A stretch of 15,272 bases of DNA from CAVSUR01 sp052143655 (GCA_052143655.1 JBKQSL010000186.1:1-15272), one strand, 5' to 3'; numbered from the stretch's first letter, positions 5,952 to 13,138 are shown. Made by a program: numbers and translations. Notes: generated by a model not told the origin, from the sequence alone.

Positions 5952-6857
5952 AGTCCCGGACAGCCGGCAGGTCGGCTCGCGGACGGAGGCTGCGCACGAG
6001 GTCGCGCAGATAGCGGACGCTCCGGGCTGAGCTGAGGCGGACAGTCAGGTCCAGTGCCTGCCGCCCGACAGCCGACGCCTGCTCCGGCTCGTCTAGTGCG
6101 GCGTAAGCGGTGGCGAGCAGGGACAGGTTGAAGGCCCGGCCCCGCACGTAGCGGCCGTCCATGTCCAGTGAGCGGCGCGCATAGCGGGCGGTGTGGCCCG
6201 CTTCGCCTAGGTCGCGGAAGCACTGCGCCATCCGGGCCGCCAGGTATGCCTCATCGAAGTAGGAGAGCCACACCGGGTCATCTTCGCGGGCTGCGCGGTC
6301 AAATGTCTGCTCTGCCCTGGCGAGCGCGGCACCGCAGGCGTGCGCGTCGGTGCGGGCGGCGTGCCCGTGAGCTTCCATGACCAGGCATTCAGTGAGCAGG
6401 GTTGCCGACCCGTGGCGGACGGCCGCAGCCTGGGCGGCTCGGGCGAGGTCGACCGCCTCATCCGGCCGGGCTAGGTAGAGCGCCTGGTGCGCCTGGGCAG
6501 CGAGGATCTCCGCCGCAAGAGCCGAGTCACCGGCATGCCGCGCATAGGCCAGCGCCTGGGTGAGGTACCGCTGGGCCAGGCCGTGCTCGTCGCTGTCGTA
6601 GGCAACCCAGCCCGCCAACTGTGACAGCTCGCCGCACGCGGCGGCTAGTTGCCGGCCCGTTTCTTCCCGGTAGTTGCCGGTCGTGAGCAGGCACGAGACG
6701 TGATCGTCAAGGTTAGGACACGATCGTGCCCCGGAGCTTGCCTCCGCCGAGCCGGTTGTCCATCTCCCGGTAGGAGTGCGTCAGTTCGCGGACCGCGTCG
6801 ATGTCGGCGCGCCCAACCTTGCGTATCCCGGAGGCGGCGGGTGCGTCGGCAGGCGGG
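5893..6857 (-). pseudogene. XRE-TPR transcriptional regulator remnant (HTH lost, one frameshift)
   Basis: The C-terminal two thirds are intact from about 6712 down to TGA at 5893: YREETGRQLAAACGELSQLAGW, DEHGLAQRYLTQALAYA and further TPR-like helices. This is the usual body of actinobacterial HTH-TPR regulators. The frame continues upstream in a different phase as SGIRKVGRADIDAVREL, then HSYREMDNRLGGGKLRGTIVS, which is the middle part of the same family. One extra base around 6713-6716 creates a stop (TCCTAACCTT instead of TCCTACCTT) and separates the halves. No helix-turn-helix domain precedes this; similarity stops at ~6850-6860, beside the arm of repeat copy 3. A TTG at 6618 could start a TPR-only protein, but without DNA binding its function is doubtful. 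Confidence 0.75.
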
Positions 6858-6864
6858 CTAGTCC

Positions 6865-6993
6865 GTGCTGACGCCCGGTTGCCCGACACGCGATCTACCT
6901 GCGGGAACTGCCTACTGGTCCACGATCACCCAGATCTACGAGGGCACCAACCAGATCCAGCGCGTCGTCATGGCCCGCCAGCTGCTGAAGTAG
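6865..6993 (+). repeat. Attachment-site-like direct repeat, copy 3, with left arm (right end)
   Basis: Heptamer GTGCTGA at 6865-6871 lies exactly as far from the core (57 bases) as in copy 2. Bases 6924-6965 are identical to 47-88, and the frame continues VVMARQLLK to TAG 6991-6993. The sequence before the core is not dehydrogenase coding sequence, while the sequence after it leads into a normal chromosomal gene, so this behaves as attR. The tail codons here (GTC GTC, CGC, CTG CTG) are probably the original 3' end of the dehydrogenase gene. Confidence 0.75.
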
Positions 6994-7046
6994 CCGGGAA
7001 TCACCGGCTGACGGCGGCGCGCCGGTGTCGTCTAGGCTCGGCGCTG

Positions 7047-7499
7047 ATGCCGACGCTGCTGATCGTCCACCACACGCCGTCGCCTGCGCTGCAGGAGATG
7101 TTCGAGGCGGCGGCGAGCGGGGCGCGGACCGACGAGGTCGAGGGCGTCGAGGTGATCGTCCGCCCGGCGCTGACCGCGGCGGCGGCTGACGTGCTGACCG
7201 CCGACGGCTACCTGCTCGGCACGCCCGCCAACATCGGCTACATGTCTGGCGCGCTCAAGCACTTCTTCGACCAGATCTACTACCCGTGCCTGGAGGCCAC
7301 CCGGCGGCGGCCCTACGGCCTGTATGTGCACGGCGGCATGGACACCGGCGGCGCGGTGCGCGCGGTGGAGTCGATTGCCGCCGGCCTGCAGTGGCCGCCG
7401 GTCCGGCCGCCGGTCTGCGTCACCGGCCCGCCCGCCCGTGCCGACCTGGAAGCCTGCTGGGAGCTCGGCGCCCTGGTCGCCGCCGCCATCGTCGGCTGA
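7047..7499 (+). CDS. Flavodoxin-fold NAD(P)H-dependent oxidoreductase (150 aa)
   Basis: ATG 7047 opens with LLIVHHTPSPALQEMFEAA, the first strand and phosphate-binding loop of the flavodoxin fold. LLGTPANIGYMSGALKHFFDQIYYP (57-80) is the second FMN-contact segment typical of NADPH-dependent FMN reductases. GLYVHGGMDTGG and the central helices complete a protein of the normal size for the family. It probably moves electrons between NAD(P)H and a quinone or other acceptor via FMN. No strong ribosome site is visible before the start. It lies 53 bases after repeat copy 3, so before island insertion it would have directly followed the acyl-CoA dehydrogenase gene, perhaps as an operon. Confidence 0.85.
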   Translation: MPTLLIVHHTPSPALQEMFEAAASGARTDEVEGVEVIVRPALTAAAADVLTADGYLLGTPANIGYMSGALKHFFDQIYYPCLEATRRRPYGLYVHGGMDTGGAVRAVESIAAGLQWPPVRPPVCVTGPPARADLEACWELGALVAAAIVG

Positions 7500-7661
7500 C
7501 CTGTGAATCGGCACGGGGCGTGGTTCGCCTTCGCCCGCTTCCGCCGGTCCCGCACCCGGGCTGACTGTCGGCCGCGACGCCGGAGGGCAAGGCCCCGGCT
7601 CGGCTGCCGCGTGCACCCGCAAGCCCATGGAGGTCGCGGCGCAGCAGGCGGCTGCCCGCGG

Positions 7662-8056
7662 TTACCGGCTCATGCCGGGCGCGGCGGTGGCGATGCCCAT
7701 GGAGTTAGCGATATCGAGCATGCGCTTGTCGTAGCTCACCAGGAACGCGAGAGCGTCCCCGACAGCCTGGGCGCTCGCGATGTGCAGGGCGTCCAGTATC
7801 CGGACGCCGCCCGGCAGGCTCGCTGCTGCATCCCGGATCTCGTCGGTCAGCAGGATCTCAGTGAAGCTGGCCAGCAGATCCTGCATCGCGGTCGGGAAGC
7901 TGCCGACCCGGTCGATCGTACGCACAGTCTCGATGAAGCCGATAGTGCTGGTCCCATCGGCATTTCGGGTGACCGGGACAGGAAGTCGTGCAGCTCGGCT
8001 GCGTAGGGTCGGCCGGTGATGAGCGTGACCAGGGCTGACGCGTCCAGGTGGATCAC
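7662..8056 (-). pseudogene. PIN-domain ribonuclease toxin, frameshifted
   Basis: From GTG 8056 the product reads IHLDASALVTLITGRPYAAELHDFL, the first strand of a PIN domain with its metal-binding aspartate. The frame then leaves the family after EMPMG. Continuing in the next phase gives TSTIGFIETVR (glutamate), LDALHIASAQ (aspartate) and FLVSYDKRM (aspartate), ending at TAA 7662. Adding one base in the CCC run near 7953-7955 would rejoin a normal ~131-residue PIN toxin. PIN toxins cut RNA and are held by the cognate antitoxin. The start overlaps the stop of the antitoxin gene (GTGA). All four acidic positions are kept, so the break is recent or is a sequencing error. Confidence 0.78.
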
Positions 8057-8352
8057 CGGTCGTCGGCGTCCCGCTCGGCGAGGAGGATGTCGAGGGGTGC
8101 CGCATCATCGGGGATGTCGTAGCTCGGGAGCTGGTCGAGGTCCCGTGTCGTTATCGGCTTGATCCTGATGATTCCCCTGGCGACAAGCGGGGCGTACCGG
8201 CCGAGGACCCCCGAGCCGGGCATGACCACGGCGATGGTCTTGCCATGCCGGGTCACCTCGATTGCCTCGCCCCGCTCGACCCGCGCGAACACGGCGCTGG
8301 GGTTGGAGGAGAACTCCCGGACCGAGATCGCGCTCACTGGCTCACGCTCCAC
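8053..8352 (-). CDS. Phd/YefM-family antitoxin (99 aa or 94 aa)
   Basis: The N-terminal half is the Phd/YefM DNA-binding and dimerisation domain: SAISVREFSSNPSAVFARVERGE, then AIEVTRHGKTIAVVMP. The acidic, disordered C-terminus (LPSYDIPDDAAPLDILLAERDADDR) is the toxin-neutralising part. GTG 8352 is the longest start. GTG 8337 is more likely because GGAG lies eight bases upstream of it and the family usually begins at that point. It is coupled to the PIN gene by a 4-base overlap and probably autoregulates the pair through a dyad just upstream. The gene is intact although its toxin partner is not. Confidence 0.85.
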   Translation of the reverse strand: MEREPVSAISVREFSSNPSAVFARVERGEAIEVTRHGKTIAVVMPGSGVLGRYAPLVARGIIRIKPITTRDLDQLPSYDIPDDAAPLDILLAERDADDR

Positions 8353-8379
8353 ACCAGCGGACCTGCACTCATGACAATG

Positions 8380-8391
8380 TACCTACAGGTA
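8380..8391. promoter_or_regulatory. Imperfect dyad upstream of the toxin-antitoxin pair
   Basis: TACCT (8380-8384) and AGGTA (8387-8391) form an inverted repeat around two bases, 28 bases upstream of the longest antitoxin start on the minus strand. Phd-type antitoxins repress their own promoters through short palindromes, so this is a reasonable operator candidate. It is short enough to occur by chance. Confidence 0.35.
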
Positions 8392-8470
8392 GCCGGCCGG
8401 GCTGCGATCTTGGCCGCGCCCTGGGCACGCGGCATATTCTCGCGGTACGGCACGCGACGACGGGACCGGG

Positions 8471-9310
8471 GTGAAGCCGAGACTGCTGGCGGTCAGCGAC
8501 CTGCACGTGGGATACCCGCAGAACCGGGAGATCGTCGCCGGGCTGCACCCGGAGTCGGCCGGTGACTGGCTGCTGGTGGCCGGGGACGTGGGTGAGTTCG
8601 CCGCAGACATCGAATGGGCGCTCGGCCTGCTCAGCGAGCGGTTCGCGCAGGTCATCTGGGTGCCGGGCAACCATGAGCTGTGGACGCACTCCCGGGACCC
8701 GGTGCAGCTGCGCGGCGAGCAGCGCTACCAGTCCCTGGTGCAGTTGTGCCGGGGCATGGGCGTGCTCACCCCGGAGGATCCTTACCCGGTCTGGGAAGGC
8801 GACGGCGGCCCGGTGCTGATCGCGCCGCTGTTCGTGCTGTACGACTACTCGTTCCGGCCGGAGGGCGCGGCGACCAAGGAGGCCGCGCTGGCGATGGCGT
8901 ACGAGACCGGCGTGGTGTGCAGCGACGAGGTCAGGCTGCACCCCGACCCGTACCCCAGCCGGGAAGCCTGGTGCCAGGCCAGGGTCGCGGCGACCGAGCG
9001 CCGCCTGGAGTCCTGCGGCCATCAGCTCCCCGTGGTCCTGGTGAACCACTTCCCGCTCGTGCGGGAGCCGACGCGGGTGCTGCGCTACCCGCCGTTCGCG
9101 CAGTGGTGCGGCACCACGGCCACGGCCGACTGGCACGTCCGCTTCGGAGCCGCCGCCGTCGTCTACGGCCACCTGCATATTCCCCGGACGACCTGGTACG
9201 ACGGGGTGCGGTTCGAGGAGGTTTCCTACGGCTACCCGCGCGAGTGGCGGCGGCGGGGAAAGCCGCCGGGACCGCCCCGGCAGATAATCCCCGCCCCCCG
9301 GCCGGCCTGA
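8471..9310 (+). CDS. Calcineurin-like metallophosphoesterase (279 aa)
   Basis: All motifs of the dinuclear metal site are present in order: SDLHVG (D10, H12), GDVGE (38-42), GNHE (66-69), VNHFPL (H193) and YGHLH (232-236). The protein is a hydrolase of phosphomonoesters or diesters acting in the cytoplasm; there is no signal peptide. Substrate cannot be told. Start GTG 8471 is used because the first strand (RLLAVSDLH) follows at once; only a weak GGGACCGGG precedes it. The C-terminus is proline- and arginine-rich. It is divergent from the antitoxin, with about 118 bases between the starts, and looks like ordinary chromosome. Confidence 0.92.
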   Translation: MKPRLLAVSDLHVGYPQNREIVAGLHPESAGDWLLVAGDVGEFAADIEWALGLLSERFAQVIWVPGNHELWTHSRDPVQLRGEQRYQSLVQLCRGMGVLTPEDPYPVWEGDGGPVLIAPLFVLYDYSFRPEGAATKEAALAMAYETGVVCSDEVRLHPDPYPSREAWCQARVAATERRLESCGHQLPVVLVNHFPLVREPTRVLRYPPFAQWCGTTATADWHVRFGAAAVVYGHLHIPRTTWYDGVRFEEVSYGYPREWRRRGKPPGPPRQIIPAPRPA

Positions 9311-9331
9311 TGCCGGCCTGATGCCGGCCGG
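9298..9331 (+). terminator. GC-rich hairpin after the phosphoesterase, built on a short tandem repeat
   Basis: CCGGCCGGC (9298-9306) pairs perfectly with GCCGGCCGG (9323-9331) around a 16-base loop. The loop and right arm come from an 11-base tandem repeat (GCCGGCCTGAT, two and a half copies at 9302-9328). The hairpin overlaps the stop region of the phosphoesterase gene. No U-rich tract follows, so it would be an actinobacterial-type terminator at best. Confidence 0.4.
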
Positions 9332-9580
9332 CTGGTCCGCGGAGTTACGCTCCGCTGGAGCCCAGCGGGCCGGGCCGGGAGGACCTGCCCCCAGTGCACC
9401 GTCAGCGCGGTTAGCATCGCGCTGCGCCCAGTCGCGCCATGTCGTCGGGCGCTGCCCCTCCCGACGGCGCCAAACTGCGCCGCAGGAAGTCAGCAGGCAG
9501 TTCAGATGGGGCTGTTCGGGCTGCCCGCAGGGAGGGGCCGTGGTTGGGTACTGAGAGCGGTGCTGTGCAATAGGGGAGCA

Positions 9581-10462
9581 ATGGACGAACCGGAACTGGC
9601 CGGCCGGGGAACGGCGGCTAACGCGATCCGGGTCAGCGGGAAGCGGTCAGGAACCGCGATCCGGGCTGGCCTGACCGTCTCGGCAATCCTGCTGCTGGCT
9701 CGGTGGACCAGGTACCTGGAAGCGGAGATGCTCGGCCTGTCCCAGGTGGTCGGGCCGGGCAGCGTATGCGTGGACGTCGGGGCCGCCGCCGGCCTGTACA
9801 CGCTGGCGCTGTCCCGGCTGGCCGGGCCGGACGGGGAGGTGCACAGCATCGAGCCCCTGTCGTTCGCCCACCCGGTCTGGCGGCGGGTGCTGCGGGCCGC
9901 CGAGGGCCGTAACGTCCGCCGGCACCAGCTGGCTCTCGGGCCCGAGCCGGGTGAGGCACTCATGAGCGTGCCGATCGGCCGCTTCGGGCCGGTTACCGGG
10001 CGGTCGTTCCTGGCCATGCGCAATTCCGGGCTGGGCTCGAACGCCGAGTTCGCCGGCCAGATGGCGGTGCCGGTGCAGGTTGATACCCTCGACGCGCTGT
10101 GCGCGCGGACCGGTCTCACTCAGCTCGACTTCGTGAAGATCGACGTCGAGGGTGCCGAGCTTGGCGTGCTGGAAGGCGGCGAGAAGACCATCGAGTCCCT
10201 CGCCCCGACGCTGCTCATCGAGATCGAGGCCCGGCACACAGGGCGGTTCCGGTGTGCCCCCGAGGACATCGTGGGCTGGCTGCGCAGCCGGGGGTACACC
10301 ATGCACGCCTGGCAGCACGGGTGGCGGGAGACTGCCGTCGTGCGCCCGGCCATCCGCAACTACCTGTTCCGCCCGGCCTCCGGCCGGGGCGGGGCAGGCC
10401 CGGCCGGAGGGCGGCCGGAACGCTCGCCACGCGCGCCCGGCGCGTTGGGTGCATCGGGCTGA
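9581..10462 (+). CDS. FkbM-family SAM-dependent methyltransferase (293 aa)
   Basis: ATG 9581 follows AGGGGAG closely. The Rossmann SAM site is VCVDVGAAAGLYTLAL (62-77) with acidic loop HSIEP (88-92). The FkbM hallmark DFVKIDVEGAELGVLEGG spans 183-200, and LLIEIEARH (211-219) is the following strand. FkbM-type enzymes O-methylate sugars, polyketides or glycolipids. Residues ~30-45 are hydrophobic but precede the catalytic fold and may pack on it or touch the membrane. The last ~30 residues are a glycine/proline-rich tail. No biosynthetic cluster is adjacent, so the acceptor is unknown. An in-frame ATG at 9506 would add 25 unconvincing residues. Confidence 0.9.
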   Translation: MDEPELAGRGTAANAIRVSGKRSGTAIRAGLTVSAILLLARWTRYLEAEMLGLSQVVGPGSVCVDVGAAAGLYTLALSRLAGPDGEVHSIEPLSFAHPVWRRVLRAAEGRNVRRHQLALGPEPGEALMSVPIGRFGPVTGRSFLAMRNSGLGSNAEFAGQMAVPVQVDTLDALCARTGLTQLDFVKIDVEGAELGVLEGGEKTIESLAPTLLIEIEARHTGRFRCAPEDIVGWLRSRGYTMHAWQHGWRETAVVRPAIRNYLFRPASGRGGAGPAGGRPERSPRAPGALGASG

Positions 10463-10507
10463 AATGTGCCAGTGCGTCCGTTAAGGTTGCCGGTCATTTA
10501 GGAGCCA

Positions 10508-10879
10508 ATGATCCGCCCTGCCGGGCCGTCCGGCGGCACTGCGCCAGCTGACGGCACTGCGCCAGCTGACGGCACTGTGGGGCTGCCGGAGTTCGTCGCT
10601 GCCCCGGCGCGCCCGGCGCCCGGCGGCGGCGGGCACATCCTGTTCGAGGTCCGCGGCGGCCCTGACGACCGCCAGGTGCTGCCGGTGTTCAGCACGGTCC
10701 CGCTGCTGGTGGAGGCGCTCGGCCCGGTGCAGCCGTGGGTCGTGCTGCCGCTGGCCCGGGTCCGCGAGCTGGCCAGCAGGGCGGGACTGGACGAGATCGA
10801 GCTGGATCCGCCGGTCCCGGCGGCGGCGTGGCGCTGGAACCCCGGGGATATCGAGAACGCGCAAGGAGGCAGCCGGTGA
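10508..10879 (+). CDS. SseB-like protein, first gene of a type VII secretion-associated operon (123 aa)
   Basis: AGGAG stands just before ATG 10508. After a low-complexity start, residues ~40-110 (HILFEVRGGPDDRQVLPVFSTVPLLVEALGP, then QPWVVLPLARVRELA) resemble the SseB N-terminal-like fold found in many actinobacterial proteins next to WXG genes. The N-terminus contains GTAPAD twice, encoded by an 18-base tandem repeat. There is no signal peptide or membrane helix. The stop overlaps the start of the next gene (GTGA). A chaperone or accessory role for the downstream secreted proteins is inferred from position only. Confidence 0.72.
   Translation: MIRPAGPSGGTAPADGTAPADGTVGLPEFVAAPARPAPGGGGHILFEVRGGPDDRQVLPVFSTVPLLVEALGPVQPWVVLPLARVRELASRAGLDEIELDPPVPAAAWRWNPGDIENAQGGSR
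10534..10576 (+). repeat. 18-base in-frame tandem repeat
   Basis: GGCACTGCGCCAGCTGAC occurs at 10534-10551 and 10552-10569, followed by a third partial copy to 10576. Because 18 is a multiple of three, it encodes GTAPAD-GTAPAD-GT without disturbing the frame. The copies are exact, so copy number may vary between strains. Confidence 0.85.
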
Positions 10880-11184
10880 GCGGCGGATTCCAGGTGACGA
10901 TGTCGGACCTGCAGTCAGCGGCGGCGGCGTTCCGCGGCGAGGGCCAGGCCTTCGCCGCGATCATGCCGGCCTCCTGTCCGGTCCTGCCCGACACCGGATC
11001 CGGGGCCTGCAACGGCAGCCTGAATGCCGTGATCGACGCGATCAGCCTGCTGCACCTGCAGATCGCGGGCGACATTACCGACAACGGCGTCAAGCTGCAG
11101 AAGGCGCACGACCGGTACCAGCACACCGAAGAGTCGCTCACCACCCTGCTGCACCAGGTCAGCAGCCCGAGCGCGATCAGCTGA
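10876..11184 (+). CDS. EspC/WXG100-like small helical secretion substrate (102 aa)
   Basis: AAGGAGG lies eight bases before GTG 10876, a strong ribosome site that decides the start. The protein begins SGGFQVTMSDLQSAAAAFRGEGQAF and is predicted to be two long helices around a loop with two cysteines (SCPVLPDTGSGAC). This size and pattern are those of EspC/WXG100-like proteins of actinobacterial type VII secretion loci. No W-x-G is present at the turn, so it is WXG-like rather than classical. It probably pairs with the following WXG protein as a helical heterodimer for export. It is overlapped by the gene before and followed after nine bases by the next. Confidence 0.78.
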   Translation: MSGGFQVTMSDLQSAAAAFRGEGQAFAAIMPASCPVLPDTGSGACNGSLNAVIDAISLLHLQIAGDITDNGVKLQKAHDRYQHTEESLTTLLHQVSSPSAIS

Positions 11185-11193
11185 GGAGGCGCC

Positions 11194-12519
11194 GTGGCCC
11201 CGGGCGCGCAGGCACCGTCAGCGCTGGCCCCCTTCGCCGACGACTGGGTCGGTGGCGACATCGGCGGCCTGTCGGCCTACGCCGGCACCCTGTACGGGTA
11301 TGTACCGCAGCTCACCGGGGTCGCGACCACGCTGGACAGCAAGGTGAGCCAGATCATCGGCGGGGCCGGCTGGCGCGGCGCCGCCGCCGCCGCGTTCGCC
11401 ACCGCGTGGGAGCGCGACGCGGTCGCGGCGCACGCGCTCGGCGTGGTCATCACTGCCGCCGGCCGGATCGTCGACGCGCTCGCGGTCAGCCTGGCCGCGA
11501 TCGAGAGCGCGCTGGAGAAGGCGGCGCGCGAGGCGGCGTCGCACGGGGTGGGCGTCGGCGCGGCGGGCCAGCCGCCCCAGGTGTGCTACGCCAGCGCCAC
11601 CGCCGAGAGCTGGCGGGCCGCCTACGAGTCGTTCTACAGCCAGTGCATGCTGGCCGCCGCCCGCGCCCGCGCGCAGGCCACCGGATCGCTGCAGGCTCTC
11701 TACGCCGAGATCAGCCCGCCCGCGGCGGGCAGCGGCAACGGCGGCCTGAGCATCGGCGACGACAACACGATCGCCAGTTACCTGCGCGGCTTCTGGGCGA
11801 TGGACACCACCTACCGCAAGTTCGTCGAGGACAAGGTCGGCGACCTGGAGAAGGAGGTCAGGCAGGCGATCATCAGCGCCCGGGAGGAGGCCCGCCAGGC
11901 CGACGGCCGGTTCGGCAAGTGGACAGAAGACGGCAGCGCGAAGTTTGCCGACGCCAAGACGGAGCTGGCTGCCGAGAACAAGCTGCTGGAGACCGCCGAG
12001 TCCGACGAGGGCGCGCTCAGCAAGGCGCTGGGCCTCAGCGTGAAGGACATCCCGGCCGTATCCCAGGCCCTGGACGGCGCCGGCGGGAGCCTGGGCAAGC
12101 TGGCTGACTTCGCCGCGGACGTGCCAGTCCTGGACGTGCTGGCCGCGGGCGCCTCGACGTACTTCAACGCCCAGCAGGACATTGCCGACGGGATGCCCGC
12201 GCCGGTGGCCTACTCCGCCGAGGCCGGCGGCAGCATGCTCAGCCTGGCGGCCGGCGGCGCCACCGCGGCGGGCCTGCTGGCGCTCGGCACTCCGGTCGGC
12301 TGGACCGTGGCCGGCGCGGGCGTGGTCGCGGTCGGCGTCGGTGACCTGGCGCACAACCTCATCGACGAGAACTGGGGCGCCGACATCAGCAAGAACGGCG
12401 TGGTGCTGGGCGTGGCCGACGGGATCGGGCACAGCTTCGCCAAGACCGGCGGCGACGTGGTGCACCTGGGGACCGGGCTCGGGCACGCGGCGGAGCACCT
12501 GTGGGACAGCGTCTTCTGA
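11194..12519 (+). CDS. WXG-domain putative type VII-secreted effector with Gly-rich hydrophobic C-terminus (441 aa)
   Basis: GAGGAGG precedes GTG 11194. Residues 15-120 form a WXG100-like helical hairpin with GWRG at 59-62 in the turn. Residues 135-290 are helical and charged, with heptad-like runs (KFVEDKVGDLEKEVRQAII, then DAKTELAAENKLLETAES), suggesting a long stalk as in LXG toxins. Residues 347-385 are a glycine/alanine-rich hydrophobic hairpin (MLSLAAGGATAAGLLALG, then VAGAGVVAVGVGDL), and the tail is rich in glycine and histidine. This layout suggests a membrane-active secreted protein. No enzymatic toxin domain is recognised. The next gene encodes a membrane protein that could be an immunity factor; that is conjecture. 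Confidence 0.78.
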   Translation: MAPGAQAPSALAPFADDWVGGDIGGLSAYAGTLYGYVPQLTGVATTLDSKVSQIIGGAGWRGAAAAAFATAWERDAVAAHALGVVITAAGRIVDALAVSLAAIESALEKAAREAASHGVGVGAAGQPPQVCYASATAESWRAAYESFYSQCMLAAARARAQATGSLQALYAEISPPAAGSGNGGLSIGDDNTIASYLRGFWAMDTTYRKFVEDKVGDLEKEVRQAIISAREEARQADGRFGKWTEDGSAKFADAKTELAAENKLLETAESDEGALSKALGLSVKDIPAVSQALDGAGGSLGKLADFAADVPVLDVLAAGASTYFNAQQDIADGMPAPVAYSAEAGGSMLSLAAGGATAAGLLALGTPVGWTVAGAGVVAVGVGDLAHNLIDENWGADISKNGVVLGVADGIGHSFAKTGGDVVHLGTGLGHAAEHLWDSVF

Positions 12520-12571
12520 CCCGAGCGCACCGGCCCGCGATCAGCCTGGCCGTCCCGCGCCGCCGCCGGGG

Positions 12572-13138
12572 ATGAGCACGGACACGGCTGCGTTCCCGCC
12601 CCGGGCGGAACTGCCGCGCGGGCTCGCCCGGCTGGTCGAGCCGCTGCCGTTCCTGGGCACCAGCTGGTACGAGCGGGGCCGGCGCTACTGGTTGCGGCGG
12701 GTCGGGTACACGCTGTTCTGGGTGCTGCTGGCCGGGCTAGACGGCCTGCTGCTCGGCGGCCTGTTCGCGGTCATCTTCGCCGCCAGCGTGCCCGGGTTCG
12801 CCGTCGCGCTGGCTGTCGAGGCAGTGCTGTGCCTGATCAGCGGCGGCCACATGTGGCGCCGGCTGCGCGCCCAGGCGGCCGGCCGCCGAGCGCCGCAGCG
12901 CCGCCCGGCGCGCGAGGCGCGCCGGCTGGGCGCCACCGGCGCCGCGCTCGGCCTGCTGGCCGGCACCGGATCGGTGCTGTCCCAGGCACTGCTGGTGATC
13001 GGCGCGATCCTCAGTTTCGGCGCGTTCGCCGCGTTCGGTCTGCGGTCGCTGCTGCCGGTCCTCGATCACGAGCGGCCAGTCCGCCGCAGGCTGGCTCAGG
13101 TGCTGACGGCCCGCGGCTACGACCTCCCGCCCGGCTGA
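12572..13138 (+). CDS. Multi-pass membrane protein, possible immunity or accessory factor (188 aa)
   Basis: ATG 12572 follows CCGGGG and lies 52 bases after the WXG effector stop. Hydrophobic segments at ~45-70, 73-92, 118-135 and 137-158 give about four membrane helices. An arginine-rich loop (95-117) probably faces the cytoplasm. No named family is recognised. Its place at the end of the operon, after a putative membrane-active secreted protein, fits an immunity protein, but it could equally be a small secretion-associated membrane protein. Confidence 0.75.
   Translation: MSTDTAAFPPRAELPRGLARLVEPLPFLGTSWYERGRRYWLRRVGYTLFWVLLAGLDGLLLGGLFAVIFAASVPGFAVALAVEAVLCLISGGHMWRRLRAQAAGRRAPQRRPAREARRLGATGAALGLLAGTGSVLSQALLVIGAILSFGAFAAFGLRSLLPVLDHERPVRRRLAQVLTARGYDLPPG

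Larger units (their letters stand above)
4745..6923. mobile_element. Putative integrated island B between repeat copies 2 and 3
   Basis: About 2.2 kb flanked by the second and third copies of the acyl-CoA dehydrogenase end. Cargo: a leftward SLOG-like gene, a rightward NUDIX hydrolase and a leftward, broken XRE-TPR regulator whose missing head coincides with the arm of copy 3. No integrase was seen. The broken genes suggest an old, decaying insertion. Whether B arrived separately from A or is the end of one larger element cannot be decided from this window. Confidence 0.55.

Noticed and set aside
1..6993. tRNA gene as the integration target
   Set aside because: No tRNA cloverleaf or CCA-type end was seen beside any repeat; the shared core is protein-coding sequence.
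8369..9178. 269-residue antisense frame over the phosphoesterase gene
   Set aside because: Fully overlaps a gene with all metallophosphoesterase motifs; the antisense product is low complexity.
11218..12498. 426-residue open frame antisense to the WXG effector
   Set aside because: Codon-phase shadow of a high-GC gene; rich in Arg/Gly/Ala/His with no domain, and the sense gene has a strong ribosome site and clear family features.
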